A stretch of DNA of 64,000 bases from Halobacteriovoraceae bacterium (lineage in GTDB: Bacteria > Bdellovibrionota > Bacteriovoracia > Bacteriovoracales > Bacteriovoracaceae), in the NCBI GenBank assembly GCA_020635115.1, contig JACKAK010000006.1, positions 124,001-188,000 of the forward strand, written 5' to 3'. How positions within the stretch are numbered: position 1 is the stretch's first letter; the number at the start of each line of letters is the position of its first letter. Below the pieces are notes generated by a model. It saw only the letters and a program-made list of their open reading frames with translations, was not told where the DNA came from and did no database searches. Positions 9,343-17,980 of the stretch are shown one piece after another. The translations under genes and the position numbers were made by a program.

Positions 9343-10020
9343 TCAATCTGATTTATAGAGATCGTCATTCAATGGCCATAGACAGATAAGAAAGAAAATC
9401 CAAGTCGTTCCATATTCGAGAAGTTCACCCTTTTTGGGCGAAGGGCAAGTGGAAATCAAAGCAAAGAGAAATATTTGCGAGAGAATAAAAATATTTCTCG
9501 GGACAGGGATGGCCAATTTGCTTATATAATTTTTTATTTTTGAACTATATCTGTAGAGAACTGGTAGAATCAGAAGATAAAAGGAAACACAAATTCCCAG
9601 AAATGTTCCAAAGATAATTTTATTAATTTTTTTACCACCAAGAACAAGGTTATGAATGTTCATTTCTCTTTGAGAATTATTGTGCTTAAAAAACTCCGAT
9701 GGCTCTATCCCAAAAAGTCTTTGTCCCCATGAAATTTCCTCTCCAGCACCAAAGAAAAATACTGCTGCGACTCCTAACATAAGTGCCAAAAATAAAAGGG
9801 ATTTCTTTTTCCTTAACTTAACTACTCTAACGATCCAAAGAATGCACGATGACATTAGAGCAACTACAGTTAGCCATTCAATAGGGCCATCTTCGACCGT
9901 ATAAACAGAACCTAAGTAAGTTTCATTGCAAAAACATAGGTAGTATCCATAAAATATTGGAAGGAAAATTAAAATTAAAGGAAGTATATGTTTTTTTTCT
10001 ATATTAAGACTTAGTTTCAC
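9343..10020 (-). CDS. Multi-pass membrane protein with GEEISWGQR motif, function unknown
   Basis: About 225 residues with five to six hydrophobic helices. It contains GAGEEISWGQRLFG and, shortly after, NNSQREMNIHN. These charged motifs at a membrane face recur in uncharacterised bacterial membrane proteins and look like a catalytic or ion-binding site (two Glu, one Arg, one His). The reaction is unknown. The start is unclear: a GTG at 10020 or 10026 or a TTG at 10047 all lie inside the 3' end of rpiB, so translation is probably coupled to rpiB. The same frame runs on into a degraded remnant after its stop. Confidence 0.6.
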   Translation of the reverse strand: MKLSLNIEKKHILPLILIFLPIFYGYYLCFCNETYLGSVYTVEDGPIEWLTVVALMSSCILWIVRVVKLRKKKSLLFLALMLGVAAVFFFGAGEEISWGQRLFGIEPSEFFKHNNSQREMNIHNLVLGGKKINKIIFGTFLGICVSFYLLILPVLYRYSSKIKNYISKLAIPVPRNIFILSQIFLFALISTCPSPKKGELLEYGTTWIFFLICLWPLNDDLYKSD

Positions 10021-10453
10021 TTTCACCCAATCCGTTAAACATTTCAATTCTCATTTGATGTCTTCCACCTTCAAATTTGGAGGTGAGCCATGAATCTGTA
10101 ATCGCAATTAATTCATCTACAGTATTTGTTCTTGCGCCCAAACATAGAATATTAGCATCATTGTGTTGTCTACTTAAAGCTGCGTCTTCCTTTGTTCGAC
10201 AAAGAGCTGCTCTAACATTCTTAAATCGATTGGCCACCATTGAGACACCAATACCTGAGCCACATAGCAGTATTCCAAGATCATTTTCACTATTTGCAAC
10301 TGAAGTGGCAACTTTTTTTGCAAACTCAGGATAATGACAACTTTTAGTTGAATTAGTCCCTAAGTCCACGACTTGAATATTTTCTGATAAATAAATCTTC
10401 AGTTGCTCCTTGGCCTCAAAAGCTGCGTGATCACATCCAATGTAAATTTTCAA
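10004..10453 (-). CDS. rpiB: Ribose-5-phosphate isomerase B
   Basis: The product (149 residues, the usual size) begins MKIYIGCDHAAFEAKE, the family's N-terminal signature. It continues with VVDLGTNS, HYPEFAKKVA and LLCGSGIGVSMVANR, where the Cys acts as catalytic base in RpiB enzymes, and ends with RHQMRIEMF. It interconverts ribose 5-phosphate and ribulose 5-phosphate in the pentose phosphate pathway, in the cytoplasm. The start codon is TTG at 10453, with AAGGA six bases upstream. It lies between a terminator-like hairpin after ahcY and the overlapping membrane protein gene. Confidence 0.92.
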   Translation of the reverse strand: MKIYIGCDHAAFEAKEQLKIYLSENIQVVDLGTNSTKSCHYPEFAKKVATSVANSENDLGILLCGSGIGVSMVANRFKNVRAALCRTKEDAALSRQHNDANILCLGARTNTVDELIAITDSWLTSKFEGGRHQMRIEMFNGLGESETKS

Positions 10454-10472
10454 AATTATTCCTTTAAAATAT

Positions 10473-10492
10473 AAGGGGCATAATTGCCCCTT
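10473..10492 (-). terminator. Hairpin terminator after ahcY
   Basis: A perfect 8-bp stem (AAGGGGCA with TGCCCCTT) and a 4-base loop lie nine bases after the ahcY stop. On the minus strand it is followed by ATATTTTAAA; on the plus strand by TTCATTTTTT, so it could act in both directions. It separates ahcY from rpiB, which keeps its own ribosome site beyond the hairpin. Confidence 0.7.
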
Positions 10493-10500
10493 TTCATTTT

Positions 10501-11793
10501 TTAATAACGATAATGTTCTGGTTTATATGGGCCATTAACGGGAATATCAAGATACTCAGCTTGCTGAGTTGTAAGTGTATCTATATTAACATTTATTTTA
10601 GCGAGATGAGATCTAGCAACTTTCTCGTCGAGGTGTTTTGGTAACATATAGACTTTATTTTCGTATTTACTATGATTTTCCCATAATTCAATCTGGGCCA
10701 GAACTTGGTTTGTGAATGAATTACTCATAACAAAAGAAGGATGTCCTGTTGCACATCCCAGATTCACAAGTCGCCCTTGAGCAAGTAGGATAATATTTCT
10801 CTTACCATCTTTTGAAGTATACTTATCAACTTGTGGCTTTATATTCAATTCAGTGTAATTATTATGAAGATGTTTAATATTGATTTCAGAATCAAAATGT
10901 CCAATATTACATACAATTGCACCATCTTTCATCACATCAATATGATTTGCATTGATAACGTCAATACATCCTGTTGTCGTAACAAAAATATCGCCAATTT
11001 TGGCCGCTTCATCCATTTTCATGACTTCAAATCCTTCCATTGCTGCCTGAAGTGCACATATCGGATCAATTTCAGTTATGACAACTCTTCCTCCTAAACC
11101 TTTCAAAGATTGGGCAGAGCCTTTACCAACATCTCCATAGCCTGCGACGACACATGTTTTTCCTGCAACCATAACATCAGTAGCTCTTTTAATTCCATCG
11201 ACGAGAGACTCTCTACATCCATAAAGATTATCAAACTTTGACTTTGTAACAGAATCATTAACATTGATTGCTGGCATTGTAAGAGTACCTTTTTTAATTC
11301 TCTCATACAGTCTATGCACACCTGTCGTAGTTTCTTCAGAAAGTCCTTTTATATCTTTAACAAGTTGTGGATGCTTATCAAGAACCATATTCGTTAAGTC
11401 TCCACCATCATCAAGAATTAAGTTCAAATATGTTCCATCTGGCCATTTAAGAGTTTGCTCAATACACCAGTCAAATTCTTGTTCGTTCATGCCTTTCCAT
11501 GCAAAAACAGGAACACCGGTTGCTGCAATGGCCGCGGCCGCATGATCTTGTGTAGAATAAATATTACATGAGGACCAACGTACCTCTGCACCCAGTGCAG
11601 TTAGGGTTTCAATCAGAACAGCTGTTTGAATAGTCATATGAAGACAACCAGCTATCTTAGCACCTTTAAGGGGTTTGGACATTCCAAACTCATCTCTAAG
11701 GGCCATTAGACCTGGCATTTCAGTCTCGGCGATGGTGATTTCTTTACGGCCCCATTCGGCCAAAGAAATATCTTTTACTTTGTAATCAGACAT
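10501..11793 (-). CDS. ahcY: Adenosylhomocysteinase (S-adenosylhomocysteine hydrolase)
   Basis: A 430-residue cytoplasmic NAD-dependent enzyme that splits S-adenosylhomocysteine into adenosine and homocysteine, removing the product inhibitor of methylation. Motifs seen: [38 protein letters not shown], the Rossmann loop [10 protein letters not shown], and the C-terminal PYKPEHYRY that closes the NAD site in the partner subunit. Two ATGs are adjacent; the second (11793) is chosen because AGGAGG is then five bases away, against two for the first. It is followed by a hairpin terminator. Confidence 0.95.
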   Translation of the reverse strand: MSDYKVKDISLAEWGRKEITIAETEMPGLMALRDEFGMSKPLKGAKIAGCLHMTIQTAVLIETLTALGAEVRWSSCNIYSTQDHAAAAIAATGVPVFAWKGMNEQEFDWCIEQTLKWPDGTYLNLILDDGGDLTNMVLDKHPQLVKDIKGLSEETTTGVHRLYERIKKGTLTMPAINVNDSVTKSKFDNLYGCRESLVDGIKRATDVMVAGKTCVVAGYGDVGKGSAQSLKGLGGRVVITEIDPICALQAAMEGFEVMKMDEAAKIGDIFVTTTGCIDVINANHIDVMKDGAIVCNIGHFDSEINIKHLHNNYTELNIKPQVDKYTSKDGKRNIILLAQGRLVNLGCATGHPSFVMSNSFTNQVLAQIELWENHSKYENKVYMLPKHLDEKVARSHLAKINVNIDTLTTQQAEYLDIPVNGPYKPEHYRY

Positions 11794-11920
11794 CATTTCC
11801 TCCTATGTCTCAAGAGATTTTCACTATTCAAGTATTTAGGGTGTGAATATATCATCCCATTCTAGAGGTCTCAAGAAGAGTTTCTTTGACACAAGACTAA
11901 AATAAGGGCAGTATGCGCGC

Positions 11921-13129
11921 ATGAATAATGAATTTTTTGTTTCATGCCCTGTTGGGCCAGAAAACCTTCTCAAACAAGAACTTTTAGATTTAGGTCTAAA
12001 TAGTGAAGTCATTGTTAAAAGAGGTGGAGTACAATTTAAAGGTCTTTTCCGCGATGCTTTATCCGTTATAATAAACTCGCGTATTGCCAGTAGAGTCTAT
12101 CACAAAGCATTTGCTTTTACTTTTGGAGTAGAGAAAGATCTTTATGATAAGGCACTTGAAAAGGAATGGGATCAATTAATTGACCCGTGGCAAAATTTAA
12201 AAATATCTACGCTTGTGGATCTTGAAGGGAAGAAAAAGTTTCCAAATACTAAATTTCTCTCTTTGAAGCTCAAAGATGCAATGGCGGATTTCTTTATAAA
12301 TAAGCATAAAAAAAGACCTAACGTAGAACTTGATAATCCAGACGTTTCAATTTTGTTGCGAATAGATAAAAAAGAAAATTCTCGAAAATTTATTGCTCAA
12401 GTTTATATCGACTTGTGTGGAATTCCACTTAGTAACCGAGGGTATAGATTTGAAGGTCACACTTCACCACTTCGAGAAAACTTAGCAGCGGCAATACTGG
12501 CCTATATGAATTATGACTCAAGCAAAGGTTTAATAGATCCTATGTGCGGGACAGGAACATTTTTAATTGAGGCAATTTATAAACATTTCAATATTGTTCC
12601 AAGTCTTAAGCGAATAGAATCTTTTTTAGAAAATGAAGATAAAGCTTGGAACTTTTTAAAGTATAAGAAGTTTAAAAGTGAATTGCCGGTAAACAAGATT
12701 CATCAAATTTTGAAAGCAATATATATGCAAAACATTAAAAAGCTTGAATTAATTCCGTCGAAACAATTATTTGTTGGACTAGATAATGATGAGAATTCCT
12801 TAAAAATGACAAGGAAAGTTCTAAGAAAACTAAAGCTATTTAAGGCCTGTCGTATTGAGAACAGTAATTCCTTAAAAGTAAACCTTTCTCAATATAATGT
12901 TGATACTTTAATTGTAAATCCTCCCTATGGAGAGAGAATGAATCAACAAGATGAAAATCAACTTCATTTTGAATTTGCTGAAAATTTAAAACATAGTTTT
13001 AAAAATAGAACTGCTTTCATATTTACAAAAAAAGATTTACATAAAAACATTTCACTTACGGCCAAGAGAAAAATTCCACTTAAAAATGGAAATATTGAGT
13101 GCCGTTTATTGGAATATCAATTGTATTGA
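11921..13129 (+). CDS. THUMP-domain RNA methyltransferase (RlmL / Trm14-like)
   Basis: A 402-residue protein with the N-terminal THUMP-like region (FFVSCPVGPENLLKQEL, GGVQFKG, SRIASRVY), the linker NRGYRFEGHTSPLREN and a Rossmann methyltransferase domain. The SAM motif is DPMCGTGTFLIEA and the catalytic motif NPPYGERM, the N(P/D)PPY type used for N2-methylation of guanine. It corresponds to the RlmL half of 23S rRNA m2G2445 methyltransferases and lacks the RlmK domain fused in E. coli. The exact target is inferred. It is divergent from ahcY and convergent with the SPFH gene across a perfect hairpin. Confidence 0.85.
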   Translation: MNNEFFVSCPVGPENLLKQELLDLGLNSEVIVKRGGVQFKGLFRDALSVIINSRIASRVYHKAFAFTFGVEKDLYDKALEKEWDQLIDPWQNLKISTLVDLEGKKKFPNTKFLSLKLKDAMADFFINKHKKRPNVELDNPDVSILLRIDKKENSRKFIAQVYIDLCGIPLSNRGYRFEGHTSPLRENLAAAILAYMNYDSSKGLIDPMCGTGTFLIEAIYKHFNIVPSLKRIESFLENEDKAWNFLKYKKFKSELPVNKIHQILKAIYMQNIKKLELIPSKQLFVGLDNDENSLKMTRKVLRKLKLFKACRIENSNSLKVNLSQYNVDTLIVNPPYGERMNQQDENQLHFEFAENLKHSFKNRTAFIFTKKDLHKNISLTAKRKIPLKNGNIECRLLEYQLY

Positions 13130-13161
13130 GAAAGTAGTGAACAAATTTATTCACTACTTTC
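13130..13161. terminator. Bidirectional intergenic hairpin between convergent genes
   Basis: A perfect 12-bp inverted repeat (GAAAGTAGTGAA, 13130-13141; complement 13150-13161) with an 8-base loop begins directly after the methyltransferase stop and ends 14 bases before the SPFH stop. There is no strong T-run on either side, so it may end transcription weakly, or protect 3' ends of both messages. Confidence 0.55.
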
Positions 13162-13175
13162 AAGATTTCTGTTAA

Positions 13176-14111
13176 TTATTTGTGATTTAAAATATCGCTA
13201 TTTATTTTTGAAGCTTCGATCGCAGAGATAATTTGTTGTTGAATTGAGCTTGCTCCGTCAGGACCACTCGGCAGTAAAATTGTACTCATTTTCCCGGTGC
13301 TGGCCATTTTCTCAAGTGTTTCAAGATATTGAGTTGTTAGAATCATCGATGTTGCAGACATTGGGTCAAGACCTGAATTTCGAAGAGTATCCATTGACTC
13401 TTTTATACCTTTTGAAATTTCTTTTCTTAGATTTGCATACCCTGCACCAGTGAGTCTCTTACTTTCTGATTCAGCTTCTGCATGTTTAACAGTTCTAATT
13501 TTTTGGGCCTCTGCTTCGTACTCTGCCGCCAATTTATCTCTTTCTGCTGCATTAATTTTATTCATTGAATCTTTTACTCTTTCATCTGGATCAATATCAG
13601 TTACCAGAGCAGTAGATATTGCATAACCAAAATCATCCATAGATTCTTGTAGACTATCCTTAATTGCAGTGGCCACAGAATCTTTATTTTCAAAAACAGA
13701 ATCAAGTGCCATTTTAGGAATTTCGGCCCTTACTACATCGTAAACATATGAAGTAATTTGACGTTCAGGGGACTCTAATTTGTAGAACGATTCATATATT
13801 TTATCTGGCATAACGTAAAATTGCACAGAAACATGAGTTCTTACAAAAACATTATCTTTTGTTTTAGTTTCAACTTCAACATCCAGTTGGTTGATTCTTA
13901 AGTCTCTATTTACACATATCTTATCAACTATTGGAATTTTTAAGTTAAATCCAGGTTGAGCTATTCTGTGAAACTTTCCCAACCTTTCAATAATTTTTGC
14001 ATTTTTGTGGGACACAATAAACCAACCGTCTACGAGACATAAAAAAGCTATAAGAAAAAGTGGAACTAGAATTACTAAGGTAAAATTTATGAAATATCCT
14101 TCAAAATACAT
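13176..14111 (-). CDS. SPFH/Band 7 (stomatin/prohibitin-like) membrane protein
   Basis: One N-terminal membrane helix (residues about 8-30) is followed by GWFIVSHKNAKIIERLGKF and RIAQPGFNLKIPIVDK, the conserved opening of the stomatin-type SPFH domain. The domain runs to about residue 190. An Ala/Glu-rich coiled coil follows (AERDKLAAEYEAEAQKIR, KHAEAESE), then a C-terminal segment with GLDPMSATSMILTTQYLE. Such proteins form large rings in membranes, organise microdomains and may guide membrane proteases. No NfeD-type partner gene is adjacent, which is unusual for prokaryotic stomatins. AAAGGA precedes the ATG. Confidence 0.85.
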   Translation of the reverse strand: MYFEGYFINFTLVILVPLFLIAFLCLVDGWFIVSHKNAKIIERLGKFHRIAQPGFNLKIPIVDKICVNRDLRINQLDVEVETKTKDNVFVRTHVSVQFYVMPDKIYESFYKLESPERQITSYVYDVVRAEIPKMALDSVFENKDSVATAIKDSLQESMDDFGYAISTALVTDIDPDERVKDSMNKINAAERDKLAAEYEAEAQKIRTVKHAEAESESKRLTGAGYANLRKEISKGIKESMDTLRNSGLDPMSATSMILTTQYLETLEKMASTGKMSTILLPSGPDGASSIQQQIISAIEASKINSDILNHK

Positions 14112-14273
14112 AGGAAATCCTTTGGAATATGTTAATATTTTTAAATATCATAATTGAGTATAGATTCAATCTGATAAATAAAATTTTTCAATTTTGAAGA
14201 GATATTATTATGGAATTAATAATCGCAAAATCTTTGAATTCACGATACGATTTAATTAAACAATGAGGTTTAA

Positions 14274-15203
14274 ATGATTAAAACAGTAGGTTTTCTTTTC
14301 TTTTTTTTCTTCAATAATTCTTTTGCTCATGATTATAAAAATATTTTTGATGGACTAGATTTAAATGACCTAGAAAATGATGACCAGTATTATATAAACG
14401 ATCAAGCTCCAATAATCTCTCCGATCAAAAGTACTTGGAAAAAAATAGCTTCACAAGAGTATCAACATTTGGGATCAATTGCTGAAAAATATGCTAGAAG
14501 TTATGTAAATAAATTTTTTGACCAGGAATATCGAATTGCTTCGAGTACCAATAGAGAAATGTTTGATCTTGGAAAAAAAAGATTTGAAATCCAATATGGT
14601 AGATCCGGTAAATATTTTAAGGGTTATGTTTTAGGAGCTGAAGGAGAACACATTCTATCGGGAACAGATTGTACTCGTTTTTTACATAAAATATGGGATC
14701 ATGTAATTAAAATAAATTTCGCTAAACCAAATGTAACATTTCCCTATACAGTGACTCTCATTCTACATGATATTGCAAAGGCCTGGGAGTTAACCTTTGA
14801 ATCAGCTCCAAAAAAGACAGATCTAACTCTATTAAAAGAAATCGCTTTCAAGAAATACAATCAATTGCTTCTCATGAAATGGAGAACCATAAATAAAGAA
14901 GCAAAAAAAAATCACTTACCTCGTTTACCACGTGAATGGGTAGACATTAATCTAGATAAATTTCATTATTATGAGTTCATCCCAAATTTCGAAGATGCTG
15001 TACCTGGCGATATTGTATTAAAAGTACTTAGTAATAAAAGACATTTGGAAAGAGGGCATGCCTATATGTATCTAGAACAGACAGGGCAGAAGGCCGGTAT
15101 AGGAGCTCAGTCAGGGAAAAAAGGTCTAGCTTACAATAAACATTTTTCACATAGATTTCGATATATTCTAAGACCAAATTTAACTTATATACGTTCTCTC
15201 TAG
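14274..15203 (+). CDS. Exported NlpC/P60-like cysteine enzyme (putative cell-wall hydrolase)
   Basis: Residues 1-18 form a signal peptide (ending FAHD). The C-terminal half shows the arrangement of NlpC/P60 papain-like peptidases: a Cys at 133 in SGTDCTRFL at the start of a helix, then PGDIVLK about residue 244 and GHAYMYL with His 262. In known members Cys and His form the catalytic pair and the substrate is a peptidoglycan peptide bond. The order and local motifs fit, but the spacing between Cys and His is longer than usual and the assignment is by eye. GAGG precedes the ATG. It could serve in remodelling its own or a prey cell wall (inference). Confidence 0.5.
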   Translation: MIKTVGFLFFFFFNNSFAHDYKNIFDGLDLNDLENDDQYYINDQAPIISPIKSTWKKIASQEYQHLGSIAEKYARSYVNKFFDQEYRIASSTNREMFDLGKKRFEIQYGRSGKYFKGYVLGAEGEHILSGTDCTRFLHKIWDHVIKINFAKPNVTFPYTVTLILHDIAKAWELTFESAPKKTDLTLLKEIAFKKYNQLLLMKWRTINKEAKKNHLPRLPREWVDINLDKFHYYEFIPNFEDAVPGDIVLKVLSNKRHLERGHAYMYLEQTGQKAGIGAQSGKKGLAYNKHFSHRFRYILRPNLTYIRSL

Positions 15204-15428
15204 TTTATATCGAATCGTCAAATAAATATTATTGCAAATGATTTAAAATCAGTCATGTGCAGTTTGTTATTTTAAACTTATTTTATTTTAATGAGTAATA
15301 TTTTTATGTTTATCAAGATTTGAATAAGTTAATTTATTGATTTGAGGAAATATTGAATTGAGTTCAATACATTGAGATGTTAGGAGGTACGCAATTGTTT
15401 TCAGCAAGTTTTTTTGGGGGATAACATT

Positions 15429-17438
15429 ATGGCCAAGAACCTATTATGGGTAGCAGTTTTGATTTCCATACAAATAATAAAGACTGCAAGTGCCAATATC
15501 CATACGGAATTTGCTGACTTCAAGTTAATCGATATTCTTGAACATAATAAAACACTCTCTACCATAGGTATAATAAAAGACGAAAACGAACTCAAAGAAA
15601 TAGTATCACAGGTATCTGAATCTCATCTGAATTTAGTTGGAATAAAAATAAAGAGTAGCTTTTATCAAAAACTTGAAAGTGCAGTAGAGTGGTACAGACA
15701 ATATTTTTTGATTCGCTCCCTAACTTATGAAAATGATCTCATACCATCCACTATCGGAAGAAAAACCAATATCATGCATAGGCCTGAAGAAGTTAAAGAG
15801 TTAAATATTGGCCCGGCCATGAGTTATATTCTAAATAAAAGAAATGCATTATGGAATCTACCAACAAATCATTTACTTGTTTATGAAATTGCTCAAGATA
15901 TTTTACTTCGTCTTGGAGGAAGTTTTGATAATTCGGAATTTATCTCTGGTATTGGACCTGTTGTGAATGATGAAGATTCAACTAGAGATTATAAAAAGGC
16001 CCTCTATGTTTGGAATCAGCTTCAAGATATTAATCTTTCTATTTTAAAAACATTTAACTCTCAAAAATATTCTCACCTAATGAATAATGATCTATTGGAG
16101 CTATTAAAAGATATTGATCATCAACTATCGCAGATAGAACCCAAAAAAAATGAGACATTTTTAGTTGTAGGTAGGTCTAGATTTACGTCAATCCATTTAA
16201 CTCAAATGGCGTATATAAAAATGGCCGTTAAAATCTGCAGTTCTATGAGAAGAATTTTCTATCGAAAAATTAAATCTCAATCTGTTTATACGAAGGCCAT
16301 TAATGCTTCGTTTCAAACATTAGATATCGAGGGAGCAAATTCAGAAATGCTTGTAAGTGCAATTTTGTCTAATAGAATTAATTTTGGAGCAGTAAATGCA
16401 AATGCTATCGCTAAAAATCTTTTTGAAAATTTGCAATTAATATTTAAAAATATTCTTCCTTCAAACGATGATGAATTTCTCAATAATATTCCAACAACAC
16501 ATTTCGAACATTATAAGATTATGAAAAAAAATATTAATATATTACTTAATACTCCACTCAGTGTTGAGAACAATATACTAAGTGCAAAAATAGTTAATTG
16601 GCTCTTTTTAACGACTTATATGGGTGACAAGAAGAGTACCTATGAAGAGTCCGTGCTAAATTTTATAACTAGATTCAATAATTTAATTGAATATGACTAT
16701 ATCCTTGCAAAAGGGTTAGATCTATTTATTCAAATGAAATCTGAACATAAAGGAACAAAAGAAACAACAGCTTTACATTTTGAGCTTATGAACAGGTTTC
16801 TCTCTATCGTTGAGCAGTGGAAAAACAAAAATTTAGGAAATAATGCCTATCCTATTATTGAAAAAATATATAAAACTATATTCAATAATTTTGAAACTCA
16901 TTTTTTAGAACGAGTTAGATATTCAAATTACAATGATGAGAATTTTCTAAACTTTAGAGTCTATGGAACACTAGATAGAATTGAATCATTTATAAACTTT
17001 TTGGACTTTTACCTCAAATACCCATCACACTTAGTGAACGAATCAATATTAACTACTACATTTATTACTTTTATAGAAAAGCTCTTGGTATTTTCAAATA
17101 CTCTTAGTGGAATAGATGCTAAAAACAAAATATTTGCACAGAATTACATACCAAAGGTGCTAGTTCATTTATCAGAAGTCATAAATCGGTCGGATATCAC
17201 TGATTCGACGAGGATTCAGTATATTTATTTGCTAACAGACAGCTTGATAAAACCAGATAAGATTTTTGAGTTCGAAAAGAGATTTGGTCCTTCAAGTTTA
17301 TCTGTAAGTCCTTTAAATCGACAAATTATAGATCGAGAAAGAGAAATCATTAGAGATTCATTTAAGATAAGATTAAATACTGGATTTCCAAGACTTGTCG
17401 CTCCTGTAGATTGTGAGAAAATCTATACTGAAAATTGA
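15429..17438 (+). CDS. Large exported protein of unknown function
   Basis: The ATG at 15429, with GGGGG eight bases upstream, gives a signal peptide (MAKNLLWVAVLISIQIIKT, ending ASA). The mature protein of about 645 residues is mostly predicted helical by composition, rich in Leu, Ile, Asn and Lys, with no Cys cluster and no motif I recognise. A short alternative reading start with a better AGGAGG site lies just upstream in another frame (see findings). It is convergent with the GNAT gene: the two coding regions overlap by 16 bases. Neighbouring exported genes suggest an accessory zone of lineage-specific secreted proteins. Confidence 0.55.
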   Translation: MAKNLLWVAVLISIQIIKTASANIHTEFADFKLIDILEHNKTLSTIGIIKDENELKEIVSQVSESHLNLVGIKIKSSFYQKLESAVEWYRQYFLIRSLTYENDLIPSTIGRKTNIMHRPEEVKELNIGPAMSYILNKRNALWNLPTNHLLVYEIAQDILLRLGGSFDNSEFISGIGPVVNDEDSTRDYKKALYVWNQLQDINLSILKTFNSQKYSHLMNNDLLELLKDIDHQLSQIEPKKNETFLVVGRSRFTSIHLTQMAYIKMAVKICSSMRRIFYRKIKSQSVYTKAINASFQTLDIEGANSEMLVSAILSNRINFGAVNANAIAKNLFENLQLIFKNILPSNDDEFLNNIPTTHFEHYKIMKKNINILLNTPLSVENNILSAKIVNWLFLTTYMGDKKSTYEESVLNFITRFNNLIEYDYILAKGLDLFIQMKSEHKGTKETTALHFELMNRFLSIVEQWKNKNLGNNAYPIIEKIYKTIFNNFETHFLERVRYSNYNDENFLNFRVYGTLDRIESFINFLDFYLKYPSHLVNESILTTTFITFIEKLLVFSNTLSGIDAKNKIFAQNYIPKVLVHLSEVINRSDITDSTRIQYIYLLTDSLIKPDKIFEFEKRFGPSSLSVSPLNRQIIDREREIIRDSFKIRLNTGFPRLVAPVDCEKIYTEN

Positions 17439-17980
17439 GCCAAAAATTTTTTTTTAGATATTTCCCAACTTGAGGCCACTGAAAATTTTTTTCCATTATA
17501 ATTCACATTTGTATTTTCTTTTTTTTGAAAGCCAATTTTCTGTAAAATTCTGGTACTACTAGTATTCTCATCGTAATTATGTGCTTTTATTTCATTGATA
17601 TGTAAAATCTCAAACGCATATTTTAAAATAGCAATCGTTGCTTCTGTCCCAAGGCCCTTATTCCAATGTTTTGAAATTCCAAAACCTCCAATATCTGGCC
17701 CTTCTGTTGTTGGATCGACATCTTTTCGAAGATACTTTATTGAAGCAACACCGACAACTTCTTTAGTTTTTTTCAGATATACTAAATAATGTCCAAAGTT
17801 ATATGTTTTCCAATGCCAAAAAAGAAAATCCTTAAATGATTTTTTAAAATCATCATCCCAAATTCCACCCATATATTTCATTAGTAATTCATTTTCTAAA
17901 CAATTCTCTATAAATGCATAATCATCTAACGTAGGTTTTTTAAAAATTAATCTATTCGATTCAAAGATTATGTTATTCAT
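17423..17980 (-). CDS. GNAT family N-acetyltransferase (RimJ/RimL-like)
   Basis: A 185-residue protein of the ribosomal-protein-acetyltransferase type of GNAT. It starts with the family opening ESNRLIFKKPTLDDY. The core contains VGVASIKYL, GGFGISKHWNKGLGTEA (the acetyl-CoA pyrophosphate loop) and ENTSSTRILQKIGF. It would acetylate an amine, perhaps a protein N-terminus or a small molecule. The start is set by an ATGA overlap with the stop of the upstream binding-protein gene, so the two are translationally coupled; a TTG at 17995 is less likely. Confidence 0.85.
   Translation of the reverse strand: MNNIIFESNRLIFKKPTLDDYAFIENCLENELLMKYMGGIWDDDFKKSFKDFLFWHWKTYNFGHYLVYLKKTKEVVGVASIKYLRKDVDPTTEGPDIGGFGISKHWNKGLGTEATIAILKYAFEILHINEIKAHNYDENTSSTRILQKIGFQKKENTNVNYNGKKFSVASSWEISKKKFLAQFSV

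Noticed and set aside
11884..11920. TTGACA upstream of the THUMP methyltransferase gene.
   Set aside because: No matching -10 at an acceptable distance (only TATGCG after 20 bases).
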